Source of the DNA: Microbacterium horticulturae
Lineage (GTDB): Bacteria; Actinomycetota; Actinomycetes; Actinomycetales; Microbacteriaceae
Reading direction: 5' to 3'
DNA length: 64,000 nt
Assembly (NCBI RefSeq): GCF_029094505.1
Contig: NZ_CP119108.1
Location: 3,534,001 to 3,598,000, forward strand
Shown piece after piece: positions 8,442 to 16,534 of the stretch; the first letter of the stretch is position 1, and the number at the start of each line of letters is the position of its first letter. The notes below the pieces were generated by a model that was not told the origin of the DNA, made no database searches, and saw only the letters and a list, made by a program, of their open reading frames with translations. A program made the position numbers and the translations under genes.

Positions 8442-9053
8442 TCAGACCCGTTCGACCGGCTGCCGCAGGATCGTCCGCAGCTTCTCAGGGGCCGCACGAC
8501 GCGGGTCGCCGAGGTAGATCTCGTGATGCCTGCCGTTCATCCGCAGTCCCTGTGCCGGGATGACCTCATCGTGCATCTGCTCCAGCACCGGCCCCTCGGC
8601 GTCGTACGGTCCCACATGCAGCGTCTGCACGCACAGCCCCTCGTCGAAGCGCTCGAACCGCAGCGCGTCGATGCGAGGTGCGCTGACGGCATCCCGCACC
8701 GCGTCGACCTGCCCCCCGTCGATCCAGTCCGGCACCGCGATCATGGCCGTCCAGCTCCATCGCGACTTGTCGCGGCGCTGGGTGAAGACCGTCATATCGT
8801 CGGCCCACCAGAGACCCTCGAGCGGCATCATCTTGTAGGCACGGCCCAACTCGCGCGTGCTGAAGAACTTCAGCCGATACGCGACGGGATACAGCGTCTC
8901 GATCGCCTCGCGATACGCCGGCGCCGTGTTGGGGTCGCCGCGTCCATCGATCATCAGGAACGACAGCGGCGGCACCTCGACGACGTCGAAGCGGCCACGG
9001 CGTGCGGAATAGCTCGCGATCTCGCGTCGCAGATCGACGGCGGCCTCGGTCAT
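8442..9053 (-). CDS. GyrI-like small-molecule-binding protein
   Basis: 203 residues of the GyrI-like/effector-binding (SOUL-like) fold without a DNA-binding part: VVEVPPLSFLMIDGRGDPN near the N-terminus, then a repeat of beta-alpha-beta-beta units ending LRMNGRHHEIYLGDPRRAAP and EKLRTILRQPV, the common C-terminal signature of this family. Such stand-alone domains bind or hydrolyse hydrophobic small molecules; the ligand here is unknown. TAGAGT (9061-9066) ends 7 nt upstream of the ATG, so the transcript is probably leaderless. It is divergent from the copper ATPase gene but not obviously linked to it. Confidence 0.85.
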   Translation of the reverse strand: MTEAAVDLRREIASYSARRGRFDVVEVPPLSFLMIDGRGDPNTAPAYREAIETLYPVAYRLKFFSTRELGRAYKMMPLEGLWWADDMTVFTQRRDKSRWSWTAMIAVPDWIDGGQVDAVRDAVSAPRIDALRFERFDEGLCVQTLHVGPYDAEGPVLEQMHDEVIPAQGLRMNGRHHEIYLGDPRRAAPEKLRTILRQPVERV

Positions 9054-9172
9054 GCCGGCGACTCTAGCAATCCGGCGGTGCGCATGGGGGTGGATGCCGC
9101 GGGCCAGCGCCTTGCGGCGGGTTCGAGCCGCCCGTACCGTGGCCGGATGGCTCGCCGTCCAGCGTGACCGGA

Positions 9173-9189
9173 ATACCCCCGGGGGGTAT
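9173..9189. promoter_or_regulatory. CsoR-like copper operator
   Basis: Palindrome ATACCCCCGGGGGGTAT, with 8-nt arms ATACCCCC and GGGGGTAT around one G. C/G-run palindromes flanked by ATA/TAT are the known binding sites of CsoR-type copper sensors. It lies 52 bp upstream of the start of the copper P-type ATPase, so it probably controls it. No csoR gene is present in this window, so the sensor must be encoded elsewhere. Confidence 0.65.
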
Positions 9190-9241
9190 CAGTGTTATGC
9201 CGGACGAACGCAATCACCGCGTTCATGAGGGAGAGACGACC

Positions 9242-11368
9242 GTGAATCACGACGCAGGACCCACCGAAGCTGCCCCCGCGCACGACCATGCAGCACCGAG
9301 CCCGCGCGACCACGCCGGTCACGAGCACGAGCACGAGCACGAGCACACTGCGCACTCCGACCACGACCACGCGGGGCACACCGGCCACGTCGCCCGGTTC
9401 CGCCGCCTGTTCTGGATCAACCTGATCATCGCCCTGCCCGTCGTCGCGCTGTCGCCGATGTTCGCGATGATCCTCGGCTACACGGTGCCGACCTGGCTGA
9501 CCTGGCTCGCCCCGCTGCTCGGCACCGTCATGTACGTCTGGGGAGGGTGGCCGTTCCTCTCCGGAGCCGTCTCCGAGCTGAAGACCCGCAGCCCCGGCAT
9601 GATGACTCTCATCGCCGTCGCGATCACCGTGGCGTTCTTCGCGTCGTGGGGCTCGACGATCGGCCTGCTCGACCACCAACTCGAGTTCTGGTGGGAACTG
9701 GCCCTTCTCATCGTGATCATGCTGCTCGGCCACTGGATCGAGATGCGCTCGCTGGCGCAGACGACCTCGGCGCTCGACTCGCTGGCCGCCCTCCTGCCCG
9801 ATACCGCCGAACGCCTCGAGGGCGACAGCGTCGTGAGCGTCAGCCCGACCGAGCTGCGCGTCGGTGACGTCGTCGTCGTGCGACCGGGCGGCAGCATCCC
9901 GGCCGACGGCACCATCGTCGAGGGGCGCGCCGCCATTGACGAGGCCATGGTCACCGGCGAGTCGCGTCCCGTCACGCGCGAGACCGGCGACGCCGTGACG
10001 GCCGGCACCGTCGCGACCGATTCGGGACTGCGCGTCGAGGTCACCGCCGCAGGCGACGACACCGCGCTGGCCGGCATCCAGCGCCTCGTCACCGAAGCAC
10101 AGAACTCATCGTCGCGCGCGCAGCGGATCGCCGACAAGGCGGCCGCGCTGCTGTTCTGGTTCGCGCTGGGCTCCGCTGTCATCACCGCCATCGTGTGGTC
10201 GCTCGTGGGCAGCCCCGACGATGCCGTCATCCGCAGCATCACCGTCCTGGTGATAGCGTGCCCCCACGCGCTCGGCCTGGCCATTCCGCTCGTCGTGTCG
10301 ATAGCGACAGAGCGGGCGGCCCGTGGCGGGGTGCTCATCAAAGACCGCCTTGCACTCGAGACCATGCGCACCGTCGACACCGTGCTGTTCGACAAGACCG
10401 GCACCCTGACCAAGGGCGAGCCCACAGTGACCGCACTGGCGCCGGTACAGGATGCCGCGGCCGACGACGTCCTCGCCCTGGCGGCGGCCGCCGAGACCGA
10501 CAGTGAGCACCCCCTCGCCCGGGCCATCGTCGCGGCAGCGCACGAACGCGGGCTGACGGTACCCGCGGCATCCGAATTCTCCTCATCACCCGCCGTCGGC
10601 GTGACGGCCACCATCGCCGGACACGAGGTGCGCGTGGGTGGGCCGAATCTGCTCACCGAACTCGGTCTCGACGAGGTCGGCGGCGCGGAGACGTGGCGCG
10701 CCGACGGCGCGATCATCCTGCACGTGGTGCGCGACGGCCGCGTCATCGGCGGACTGAAGCTCGCGGATCATGTGCGGCCCGAGTCGCGCGCTGCCGTCGA
10801 CACGCTGCACGCGCGCGGCATCGAGGTCGTCATGATCACCGGCGACGCCGAGGCCGTAGCGCAGGCGGTCGGGCGCGAGCTCGATATCGACCGGGTCTAC
10901 GCCGGCGTGCGCCCCGAAGACAAGGCAGCGGCGGTCGCCGAGCTGCAGCACGAGGGCAAGCGCGTGGCCATGGTCGGCGACGGCGTCAACGACGCACCCG
11001 CTCTCGCGCAGGCTGATGTCGGCATCGCCATCGGCGCGGGCACCGATGTGGCGATTGCGTCAGCGGGTGTGATTCTGGCGAGCTCCGACCCACGCTCGGT
11101 GCTCTCGGTCATCCACCTCTCGCAGGCGACCTACCGCAAGATGACGCAGAACCTGTGGTGGGCCGCCGGCTACAACCTCATCTCGGTGCCGCTGGCCGCA
11201 GGCGTGCTCGCACCGATCGGGTTCGTACTGCCGATGTCGGTCGGGGCGATTCTCATGTCACTGTCCACGATCGTCGTGGCGCTGAACGCCCAGCTGCTGC
11301 GGCGGCTCGACCTGCGCCCGAATCAGAGCACACCGCGATCGAGCACCGCAGTGGCGACGGAGGAATGA
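9242..11368 (+). CDS. copB: CopB-like heavy-metal P1B-type ATPase
   Basis: 708 residues. The first 50 residues are a His-rich metal-binding tail (repeats of HEHEHEHEH and HSDHDHAGH) in place of a CxxC domain. Then come P1B helices, the actuator TGES at 238-241, the membrane metal site CPH at 340-342, DKTGT at 384-388 with the phosphorylated Asp384, and the hinge VGDGVNDAPAL. A His-rich tail with CPH is the hallmark of the CopB subgroup, which exports copper or silver. GTG at 9242 is preferred because GGGAGAG lies shortly before it; longer in-frame starts would include the operator. A CsoR-like operator precedes it. Confidence 0.92.
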   Translation: MNHDAGPTEAAPAHDHAAPSPRDHAGHEHEHEHEHTAHSDHDHAGHTGHVARFRRLFWINLIIALPVVALSPMFAMILGYTVPTWLTWLAPLLGTVMYVWGGWPFLSGAVSELKTRSPGMMTLIAVAITVAFFASWGSTIGLLDHQLEFWWELALLIVIMLLGHWIEMRSLAQTTSALDSLAALLPDTAERLEGDSVVSVSPTELRVGDVVVVRPGGSIPADGTIVEGRAAIDEAMVTGESRPVTRETGDAVTAGTVATDSGLRVEVTAAGDDTALAGIQRLVTEAQNSSSRAQRIADKAAALLFWFALGSAVITAIVWSLVGSPDDAVIRSITVLVIACPHALGLAIPLVVSIATERAARGGVLIKDRLALETMRTVDTVLFDKTGTLTKGEPTVTALAPVQDAAADDVLALAAAAETDSEHPLARAIVAAAHERGLTVPAASEFSSSPAVGVTATIAGHEVRVGGPNLLTELGLDEVGGAETWRADGAIILHVVRDGRVIGGLKLADHVRPESRAAVDTLHARGIEVVMITGDAEAVAQAVGRELDIDRVYAGVRPEDKAAAVAELQHEGKRVAMVGDGVNDAPALAQADVGIAIGAGTDVAIASAGVILASSDPRSVLSVIHLSQATYRKMTQNLWWAAGYNLISVPLAAGVLAPIGFVLPMSVGAILMSLSTIVVALNAQLLRRLDLRPNQSTPRSSTAVATEE

Positions 11369-11379
11369 GCAACAACGCG

Positions 11380-11398
11380 GTGTTGCACAACGCAACAC
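11380..11398. promoter_or_regulatory. Candidate MarR operator 1
   Basis: Palindrome GTGTTG-N7-CAACAC, immediately after the copper ATPase stop and upstream of the MarR-type gene at 11442. The core TGTTG-N7-CAACA recurs with the same spacing at 11409-11425, which supports a real dimeric regulator site. Confidence 0.6.
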
Positions 11399-11408
11399 TG
11401 CGCGTTAT

Positions 11409-11425
11409 TGTTGCATTAAACAACA
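11409..11425. promoter_or_regulatory. Candidate MarR operator 2
   Basis: TGTTG-N7-CAACA, the second copy of the same palindrome. The two centres are about 28 bp apart, near three helical turns, and the AT-rich spacer (CATTAAA) probably overlaps the promoter of the MarR gene, which suggests autorepression. Confidence 0.6.
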
Positions 11426-11441
11426 CGAGAGGAGGTGCGGG

Positions 11442-11864
11442 ATGCCACGAGACACCGACACGGCTCAGATCCTGAGCACGCTCATCCTCATCTCGCGCCG
11501 GGGAGTCTCCGACGCGCGCACCGCCGAGATCGCACTGAGCATGACCGCCCAGTCGATCGTGGGGTACATCGTGGACAATCCGGGATGCCGCGCCGCTGAC
11601 ATCGCGCGCGACTTCCGACTGAACCGCTCCACCGTGTCACGCCAGCTCGGCGACCTCGTACGAGCGGGCCTGGTCGACGAGATCGAGAGCCCCGGCCGCG
11701 GCCGTCCTCTCGCGCTGACTCCCGCCGGCGAGCGCGCGTACCGCGAGACCATCGCCGTGCTCACCGACGCCGTCGCCGGCGCCATGCACGACTGGCCCGA
11801 CGGCGACGTCGACCGGTTCGCCCGCGACCTCGCGCGTTTCACCGCCGGGGCGCGCGCCGATTGA
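11442..11864 (+). CDS. MarR-type winged-helix regulator
   Basis: 140 residues. A winged helix is seen around residues 45-85 (GCRAADIARDFRLNRSTVSR as turn and recognition helix, then a wing SPGRGRPLALTPAG). The N- and C-terminal helices would form the dimer. GAGAGGAGG just upstream of the ATG is a strong ribosome site. Two matching palindromes in front of it suggest that it represses itself and the 3-hydroxyacyl-CoA dehydrogenase-like gene 59 bp downstream. The inducer might be an acyl-CoA or aromatic compound; that is a guess from the neighbour. Confidence 0.85.
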   Translation: MPRDTDTAQILSTLILISRRGVSDARTAEIALSMTAQSIVGYIVDNPGCRAADIARDFRLNRSTVSRQLGDLVRAGLVDEIESPGRGRPLALTPAGERAYRETIAVLTDAVAGAMHDWPDGDVDRFARDLARFTAGARAD

Positions 11865-11923
11865 ACGTCCGCGGCCGGCCGGCCGCGGCATCCGCTCTCC
11901 ACACACAAGAGAAGGAAGAACAG

Positions 11924-12772
11924 ATGGACAACATCACAGTGCTGGGCACGGGTGTGCTCGGTTCGCAGATCGCCTTCCAGACCGCGTACAGCGGTCACCA
12001 GGTCGTCGCATACGACGTGAACGACGAGGCGCTGGCTGCGGCGAAGGCCCGCTTCGAGAAGCTCGCGGCCACCTACACGAAGCGCGTCGAAGGCGCCGCT
12101 GGCGGCAAGGCCGACGCGGCGCTGGGTCGGATCCGGTACAGCGCCGACCTGGCCGACGCCGTGAAGGACGCCGACCTCGTCATCGAGGCGGTCCCCGAGA
12201 AGCTCGAGCTCAAGCGCGACGTCTATACGAAGCTCGGCGAGGTGGCCCCCGCCAAGACGATCTTCGCGACCAACTCGTCGACGCTGCTGCCCTCGGCGAT
12301 CGCCGAGTTCACCGGGCGCCCCGAGCGCTTCCTCGCGCTGCACTTCGCGAACGAGATCTGGGTGCACAACACCGCCGAGGTCATGGCCCACCCGGGCACC
12401 GACCCGAAGGTGTACGACGAGGTCGTCGCCTTCGCCAAGAGCATCGGCATGGTTCCGATCCAGCTGCACAAGGAGCGCTCGGGCTACGTGCTCAACTCAC
12501 TGCTCGTCCCGTTCCTCGACGCCGCGGGCGACCTGCTCGTCGAGGGCATCGCGACCCCTGAAGACATCGACAACGTCTGGCGCATCGGCACCGGCGCACC
12601 GGCCGGCCCGTTCCAGATCTTCGACGTCGTGGGCCTGACCACCGCCTACAACATCTCGGCGGCGGGCGGACCCAAGCAGCAGGCCTTCGCGAAGCTGCTC
12701 AAGGAGCAGTACATCGACAAGGGCAAGCTCGGCGTCGCGACCGGCGAGGGCTTCTACTCGTACAAGGGCTGA
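11924..12772 (+). CDS. 3-hydroxyacyl-CoA dehydrogenase family protein
   Basis: 282 residues, the length of a stand-alone 3-hydroxybutyryl-CoA dehydrogenase. The N-terminal Rossmann motif is GTGVLGSQIAF (NAD-binding). NSSTLLPSAIAEFTGRPERF carries the conserved Ser, and LALHFANEIW holds the position of the family's catalytic His (His in the LHFxNP motif, here without the Pro). The C-terminal helical domain ends GEGFYSYKG, the usual family end. The missing NP in HFANEIW suggests a divergent subgroup with an altered substrate. It is probably in one operon with the MarR gene. Confidence 0.88.
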   Translation: MDNITVLGTGVLGSQIAFQTAYSGHQVVAYDVNDEALAAAKARFEKLAATYTKRVEGAAGGKADAALGRIRYSADLADAVKDADLVIEAVPEKLELKRDVYTKLGEVAPAKTIFATNSSTLLPSAIAEFTGRPERFLALHFANEIWVHNTAEVMAHPGTDPKVYDEVVAFAKSIGMVPIQLHKERSGYVLNSLLVPFLDAAGDLLVEGIATPEDIDNVWRIGTGAPAGPFQIFDVVGLTTAYNISAAGGPKQQAFAKLLKEQYIDKGKLGVATGEGFYSYKG

Positions 12773-12792
12773 GCTCGCAGACCGATGGGGCG

Positions 12793-12816
12793 GGGTGCCG
12801 CGGCCCGCCGCATCCC
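12793..12816. terminator. Degenerate GGATGCCGCGG palindrome between convergent genes
   Basis: A GGGTGCCGCGG arm followed by CCGCCGCATCCC forms an imperfect hairpin in the 45-bp gap between two convergent genes (stops at 12772 and 12818). It is a diverged copy of the family E palindrome and may act as a bidirectional terminator; there is no T tract. Confidence 0.4.
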
Positions 12817-12817
12817 G

Positions 12818-13492
12818 TCACGCCATACTGTCGGCCCAGCCCGCGATGTCGACACCGTGGTTCTCGGGCGAGGCGACCGTCCAGGTCTGCGGCATGATCT
12901 CGCCGTCACCGACAACGCGCCCGCCGTGCGCCAGCGCCGCCTGCATACGCTCCCCGGCGACGTCGCGCGGCACCGAGAAGTCGATGTGCGTGCGCCCACG
13001 GCCGGGCTTGGGCGGCGTGAGCTCGTGGAACCACAGATGCGGCCCACGCCGCAGCGGGTCGATGAGGTCTTCCTCCCCCACCCGCACATAGCCGAACACC
13101 GACTCGAAGAACGGGCGCACGTCGATGCCGGCGTCCTGCGCCACCGCGATGCCCACCACAGACAGCACGCTCGGGTCGGCCACGAGTCCTCGCGCGTGCG
13201 CAGCCGCACTGACAGCCACAGCGAGGTCGGCGTCGGCGCGGCTCAGCGCGCCGTCAGCACGCGTGAACGTCTTGATCGCCACCCCCTCCGGCCGCACGTC
13301 GACGTCGGGGTCATGCCCGACCGCAGCCGCGGCCTGCGCGATGTCGCCCACGAAGGCGGCGGCCTGCGCGAACGAGTCGGTGCGGTAGAACGCCTGCGCG
13401 CCCCAGAACAGCACGCGCCAGTCGTCGGTGCCGCCCGTCGCATGGAACTCGTCCGGCTGCAGCTGCAGGAACGCTTCTTCGGTCTCGGTCAT
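12818..13492 (-). CDS. Pterin carbinolamine dehydratase-like / VOC fusion protein
   Basis: 224 residues in two parts. Residues about 1-105 match the 4a-hydroxytetrahydrobiopterin dehydratase fold (WRVLFWGAQAFYRTDSFAQA, then VGHDPDVDVRPEGVAIKTFT). The usual triad HHP is not clear; only GHDPD is seen. Residues about 110-224 are a glyoxalase/VOC-type domain (GIDVRPFFESVFGYV, then PRDVAGERMQAALAHGGRVV and ASPENHGVDIAGW). This two-domain build is known from actinobacteria, but its reaction is not established. It starts 48 bp from the divergent Nudix gene. Confidence 0.75.
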   Translation of the reverse strand: MTETEEAFLQLQPDEFHATGGTDDWRVLFWGAQAFYRTDSFAQAAAFVGDIAQAAAAVGHDPDVDVRPEGVAIKTFTRADGALSRADADLAVAVSAAAHARGLVADPSVLSVVGIAVAQDAGIDVRPFFESVFGYVRVGEEDLIDPLRRGPHLWFHELTPPKPGRGRTHIDFSVPRDVAGERMQAALAHGGRVVGDGEIMPQTWTVASPENHGVDIAGWADSMA

Positions 13493-13540
13493 CGTCGTCC
13501 TCCTCCGTCGGTGTCCGCTGCCCCGAGTACTGTGCTGAGG

Positions 13541-14245
13541 GTGACAGATGCGGACACGCCGAGTATGGCCGATACCTCCGACATCGCCGCCGCAGACACC
13601 CGTGCCGCTCTCGCGCGCCTGAGCACACCGGCCGACTGGTCACGCTTCCGCCGGGAGCGGGTGGATGCCGCGACGGGCCGTCGCTCGGCGGTGCTGATGC
13701 TTTTCGGCCCGGCGGATGGCACCGACGGGGAGCATCCCGTCGCGCGCGACGATGCGGCGGTCCTGCTGCTGCGCCGGGCGTCAAGCCTGCGTCATCACCC
13801 CGGGCAGATCGGTTTTCCCGGCGGCGGCGTCGAGGCCGGCGACGAGTGGCCGACCGGCACCGCGGTGCGCGAGGCGGTCGAAGAGACCGGCATCGACCCG
13901 CGCGGCGTCGAGCTGTTCGCGCCGCTGCCCGAACTGCCGCTGGCTGTGAGCAACAACCTCGTCACGCCGGTGCCGGCGTGGTGGCGACATCCCTCCCCCG
14001 TCCACGCGGTCGACGCCGCCGAGACCGAAGAGGTCTTTCTCGCGCCGGTCGCACAACTGCTCGACCCCGAGAATCGCCGCAGCGTGACCCGCGTGCGCGG
14101 GCTGAAGATGCCGCCGATGCCCGCGTTCGAGCTCGACGGGCGGCTCATCTGGGGGTTCACCGGCATCCTGTTGTCGAGCATGTTCGACACGCTCGGTTGG
14201 ACCCGCCCGTGGGACGAGACGCGGCACGTCGAGCCGCGGGTGTGA
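13541..14245 (+). CDS. Nudix hydrolase, CoA pyrophosphatase type
   Basis: 234 residues from the GTG at 13541. The Nudix box is complete: G-x5-E (GVEAGDE) then x7 and REAVEETGI, with GQIGFPGGG before it, which marks the CoA pyrophosphatase (NudL/YeaB-like) group that cleaves CoA to 4-phosphopantetheine and 3,5-ADP. TACTGT (13528-13533) ends 7 nt before the GTG, a leaderless pattern that supports this start over the ATG at 13565. Metal ligands are the Glu residues of the box. It acts in CoA turnover or clean-up. Confidence 0.85.
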   Translation: MTDADTPSMADTSDIAAADTRAALARLSTPADWSRFRRERVDAATGRRSAVLMLFGPADGTDGEHPVARDDAAVLLLRRASSLRHHPGQIGFPGGGVEAGDEWPTGTAVREAVEETGIDPRGVELFAPLPELPLAVSNNLVTPVPAWWRHPSPVHAVDAAETEEVFLAPVAQLLDPENRRSVTRVRGLKMPPMPAFELDGRLIWGFTGILLSSMFDTLGWTRPWDETRHVEPRV

Positions 14246-14270
14246 GCATGTGCGCTCCGTATACGCGCCG

Positions 14271-14621
14271 CTACGGCAGCGCGACCAGCTGCGCGACGCG
14301 CTCGAGTCCGGCCGGCTCGAGCCGGTAGTACGCCCAGGTGCCGCGCTTGCTGCGCGAGAGGAACCCCGCGTCGGTGAGCACCTTGAGGTGATGCGACACC
14401 GTCGGCTGCGAGACGCCGGAAGGCTCGGTGAGGTCACACACGCAGGCCTCCTGCCCCTCCGACGCGGCGACGATCGACAGCAGCCGCAGCCGAGTGGGGT
14501 CGGCGAGCGCCTTGAGCGTCGCGGCCAGCTGCTCGGCGTCGGCCGTGCTGAGCGGCTCGCGTACGAGGGACGTACCGCAGGTCGCGGCGCTCACGTCGGT
14601 GATCTCGAGGGCGGTGGCCAT
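14271..14621 (-). CDS. arsR: ArsR-family metalloid-sensing repressor
   Basis: 116 residues. A winged helix-turn-helix (LKALADPTRLRLLSIVAAS, then PTVSHHLKVLTDAGFL) with the metal-binding motif CVCDL at the start of helix 3 (Cys60 and Cys62); a further Cys15 may be the third ligand. Cys-x-Cys at this place is the signature of As(III)-sensing ArsR. It is divergent from an oxidoreductase/arsC pair and shares a palindrome at 14672-14689, so it very likely represses both units until arsenite binds. Confidence 0.92.
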   Translation of the reverse strand: MATALEITDVSAATCGTSLVREPLSTADAEQLAATLKALADPTRLRLLSIVAASEGQEACVCDLTEPSGVSQPTVSHHLKVLTDAGFLSRSKRGTWAYYRLEPAGLERVAQLVALP

Positions 14622-14671
14622 GGCTCGATGATAGAGGATATTGACAAGCGTCGATGCGATGACATACTGAA

Positions 14672-14689
14672 CATCGATACTCATCGATG
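14672..14689. promoter_or_regulatory. Candidate ArsR operator
   Basis: Perfect 7-nt inverted repeat CATCGAT-ACTC-ATCGATG, placed 13 bp before the GTG of the FAD oxidoreductase and 50 bp from the arsR start. ATCGAT-type repeats are typical ArsR/SmtB sites. A further TCGATG half-site lies at about 14651-14656. Confidence 0.65.
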
Positions 14690-14702
14690 CATTGGAGGCG
14701 GC

Positions 14703-16007
14703 GTGACCACGCTGATCGATCTCTCCCCGCGGCCCGTCGCGCAGTCGCCGCTCGCCGACCTGCCGGTCATCGTCATCGGCGCCGGTCCCGTCGGGTTGGC
14801 CGCCGCGGCGCATCTCGCCGATCGCGGCATCGCCTTCGTCGTGCTCGAGGCCGGCGGCGACGTCGCCGCGCAGGTGCGCCGCTGGGGGCACACCACACTG
14901 TTCTCGCCGTGGCGGTACCTCGTCGACCCGGTCGCGGAGCGCCTTCTGTCAGCGACCGGCTGGATCACCCCCGCCGACGACGTGGTGCCGACCGGGCACG
15001 AGCTCGTCGACCGCTACCTCGCGCCTCTTGCCCAGCTGTCCGGGATCGCCGAGCGCATCCGTTTCGGCACCGAGGTCGTGAGCGTGTCGCGCCGCGGCAT
15101 GGACCGCACCCGCACCGCCGGCCGCGCGCAGGCGCCGTTCGTCGTGCGCGTGTGCGACACCGACGGCGCGGTCACCGAACTGACCGGACGCGCTGTCATC
15201 GACGCCTCGGGCACCTACGCCTCGCCGAACCCGCTGGCGTCGTCGGGTCTGGATCCTCTGGGGGTGGATGCCGCGGCCGACCGCATCGTGCACGCGCTGC
15301 CCGATGTGCGGGGCGCCGATGCCGACGCCTTCGCCGGGCGGCACACCGTCGTCGTCGGCGCCGGCCACTCCGCCGCCAACACGTTGATCGCCCTCGCCGA
15401 GCTCGCCGACGAACGGCCCGGCACGCGTGTGAGCTGGGTGATCCGCAACGCATCGGCGGTGCGTGTGTCGTCATCGCCCGACGACGAGCTGCCCGATCGT
15501 GCCCGCCTCGGCGCACGCGTCGATGCGCTCGTCGCCCGCGGCGCCGTGCACCTCGTCGACTCGTTCGAGATCGCCGCCGTCGAACCGGCGGGCAGCGGCG
15601 TCCGTCTCCTCGGCACCCGTCGCGACGAGCCGTTCTCTCTCGACGCCGACGTCGTCGTGAACGCGACCGGCTTCCGGCCCGATCTGGCGATGCTGCGCGA
15701 GATCCGGCTGGAACTGGATGCCGTGGTCGAGGCGCCTCGCCGGTTGGCACCGCTGATCGACCCGAACGATCACTCGTGCGGCACGGTGGCGCCGCACGGT
15801 TTCCGCGAGTTGTCTCACCCCGAGCCGGGCTTCTTCATCGTCGGCATGAAGTCGTACGGCCGCGCCCCGACGTTCCTGCTCGCAACCGGATACGAACAGG
15901 TGCGCTCCGTGACCGCCTGGCTCGACGGAGATGTGGATGCCGCGCAGCAGGTTCGGCTGCAGCTGCCGGCGACCGGCGTCTGCTCGTCCGACGGATGCTG
16001 CGCATGA
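14703..16007 (+). CDS. FAD-dependent oxidoreductase of the arsenic cluster
   Basis: 434 residues. A Rossmann FAD motif VIVIGAGPVGLAAAAHLADR lies at about 20-40 with a following Glu (VLEAGG), a second nucleotide motif VVVGAGHSAANTLI in the middle (NADPH), and NATGFRPD near the C-terminal third, as in flavin monooxygenases and ArsO-type proteins. The tail ends CSSDGCC (residues 427-433), a thiol-rich motif that could bind arsenic or metal. GGAGG precedes the GTG at 14703. The stop overlaps the arsC start by ATGA, so both are translated together. The exact reaction on arsenicals is not established. Confidence 0.85.
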   Translation: MTTLIDLSPRPVAQSPLADLPVIVIGAGPVGLAAAAHLADRGIAFVVLEAGGDVAAQVRRWGHTTLFSPWRYLVDPVAERLLSATGWITPADDVVPTGHELVDRYLAPLAQLSGIAERIRFGTEVVSVSRRGMDRTRTAGRAQAPFVVRVCDTDGAVTELTGRAVIDASGTYASPNPLASSGLDPLGVDAAADRIVHALPDVRGADADAFAGRHTVVVGAGHSAANTLIALAELADERPGTRVSWVIRNASAVRVSSSPDDELPDRARLGARVDALVARGAVHLVDSFEIAAVEPAGSGVRLLGTRRDEPFSLDADVVVNATGFRPDLAMLREIRLELDAVVEAPRRLAPLIDPNDHSCGTVAPHGFRELSHPEPGFFIVGMKSYGRAPTFLLATGYEQVRSVTAWLDGDVDAAQQVRLQLPATGVCSSDGCCA

Positions 16008-16420
16008 TCAACGAAGGGCGGGCCACGACCCGCCCCGCGGTGCTGTTCGTCTGCGTGCACAACGCCGGTCGCTCGCAGATGGCCGCCGGCTGGCTGCGGC
16101 GTCTTGCCGGTGACCGGGTCGAGGTGCTCTCGGCCGGCTCTGAGCCGGCCGAGAGGGTGAACCCCGTCGCGGTGGCGGCCATGCGCGAGGTCGGCATCGA
16201 CATCACCGCGCACGCGCCGCGCGTGCTCACGCCCGACGACGTGCAGCACGCCGATGTCGTCGTGACGATGGGATGCGGCGATGCCTGCCCCGTCTATCCG
16301 GGAAAGCGATACGAGGACTGGGTGCTCGTCGATCCGGCCAGGCAGCCGATCGAGGTGGTGCGCGGCATCCGGGATCGGATCCGTGAGCGGGTCGAAGCTC
16401 TGATCGCGTCGCTGGGCTGA
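16004..16420 (+). CDS. arsC: Arsenate reductase, thioredoxin/low-MW-phosphatase type
   Basis: 138 residues. The P-loop CVHNAGR has Cys17 and Arg23 (C-x5-R), and the redox pair is Cys91 and Cys95 in MGCGDACPVYPG. EDWVLVDPA carries the catalytic Asp. This arrangement matches thioredoxin- or mycothiol-coupled ArsC enzymes that reduce arsenate to arsenite. It overlaps the upstream oxidoreductase by 4 nt. No ArsB or Acr3 arsenite exporter lies next to it, so export must be encoded elsewhere or be replaced by the oxidoreductase. Confidence 0.93.
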   Translation: MINEGRATTRPAVLFVCVHNAGRSQMAAGWLRRLAGDRVEVLSAGSEPAERVNPVAVAAMREVGIDITAHAPRVLTPDDVQHADVVVTMGCGDACPVYPGKRYEDWVLVDPARQPIEVVRGIRDRIRERVEALIASLG

Positions 16421-16534
16421 GCGTCTCGGGGATGGCGTCTCCGCGCTGAACGCCTTCGGGCCGCACCTTCCCTCTTGTCGCCCGACGGCGGGCGGCGTAC
16501 GGTGAGCGCGTCACTCAGCGAAGGAGCGGGAATC

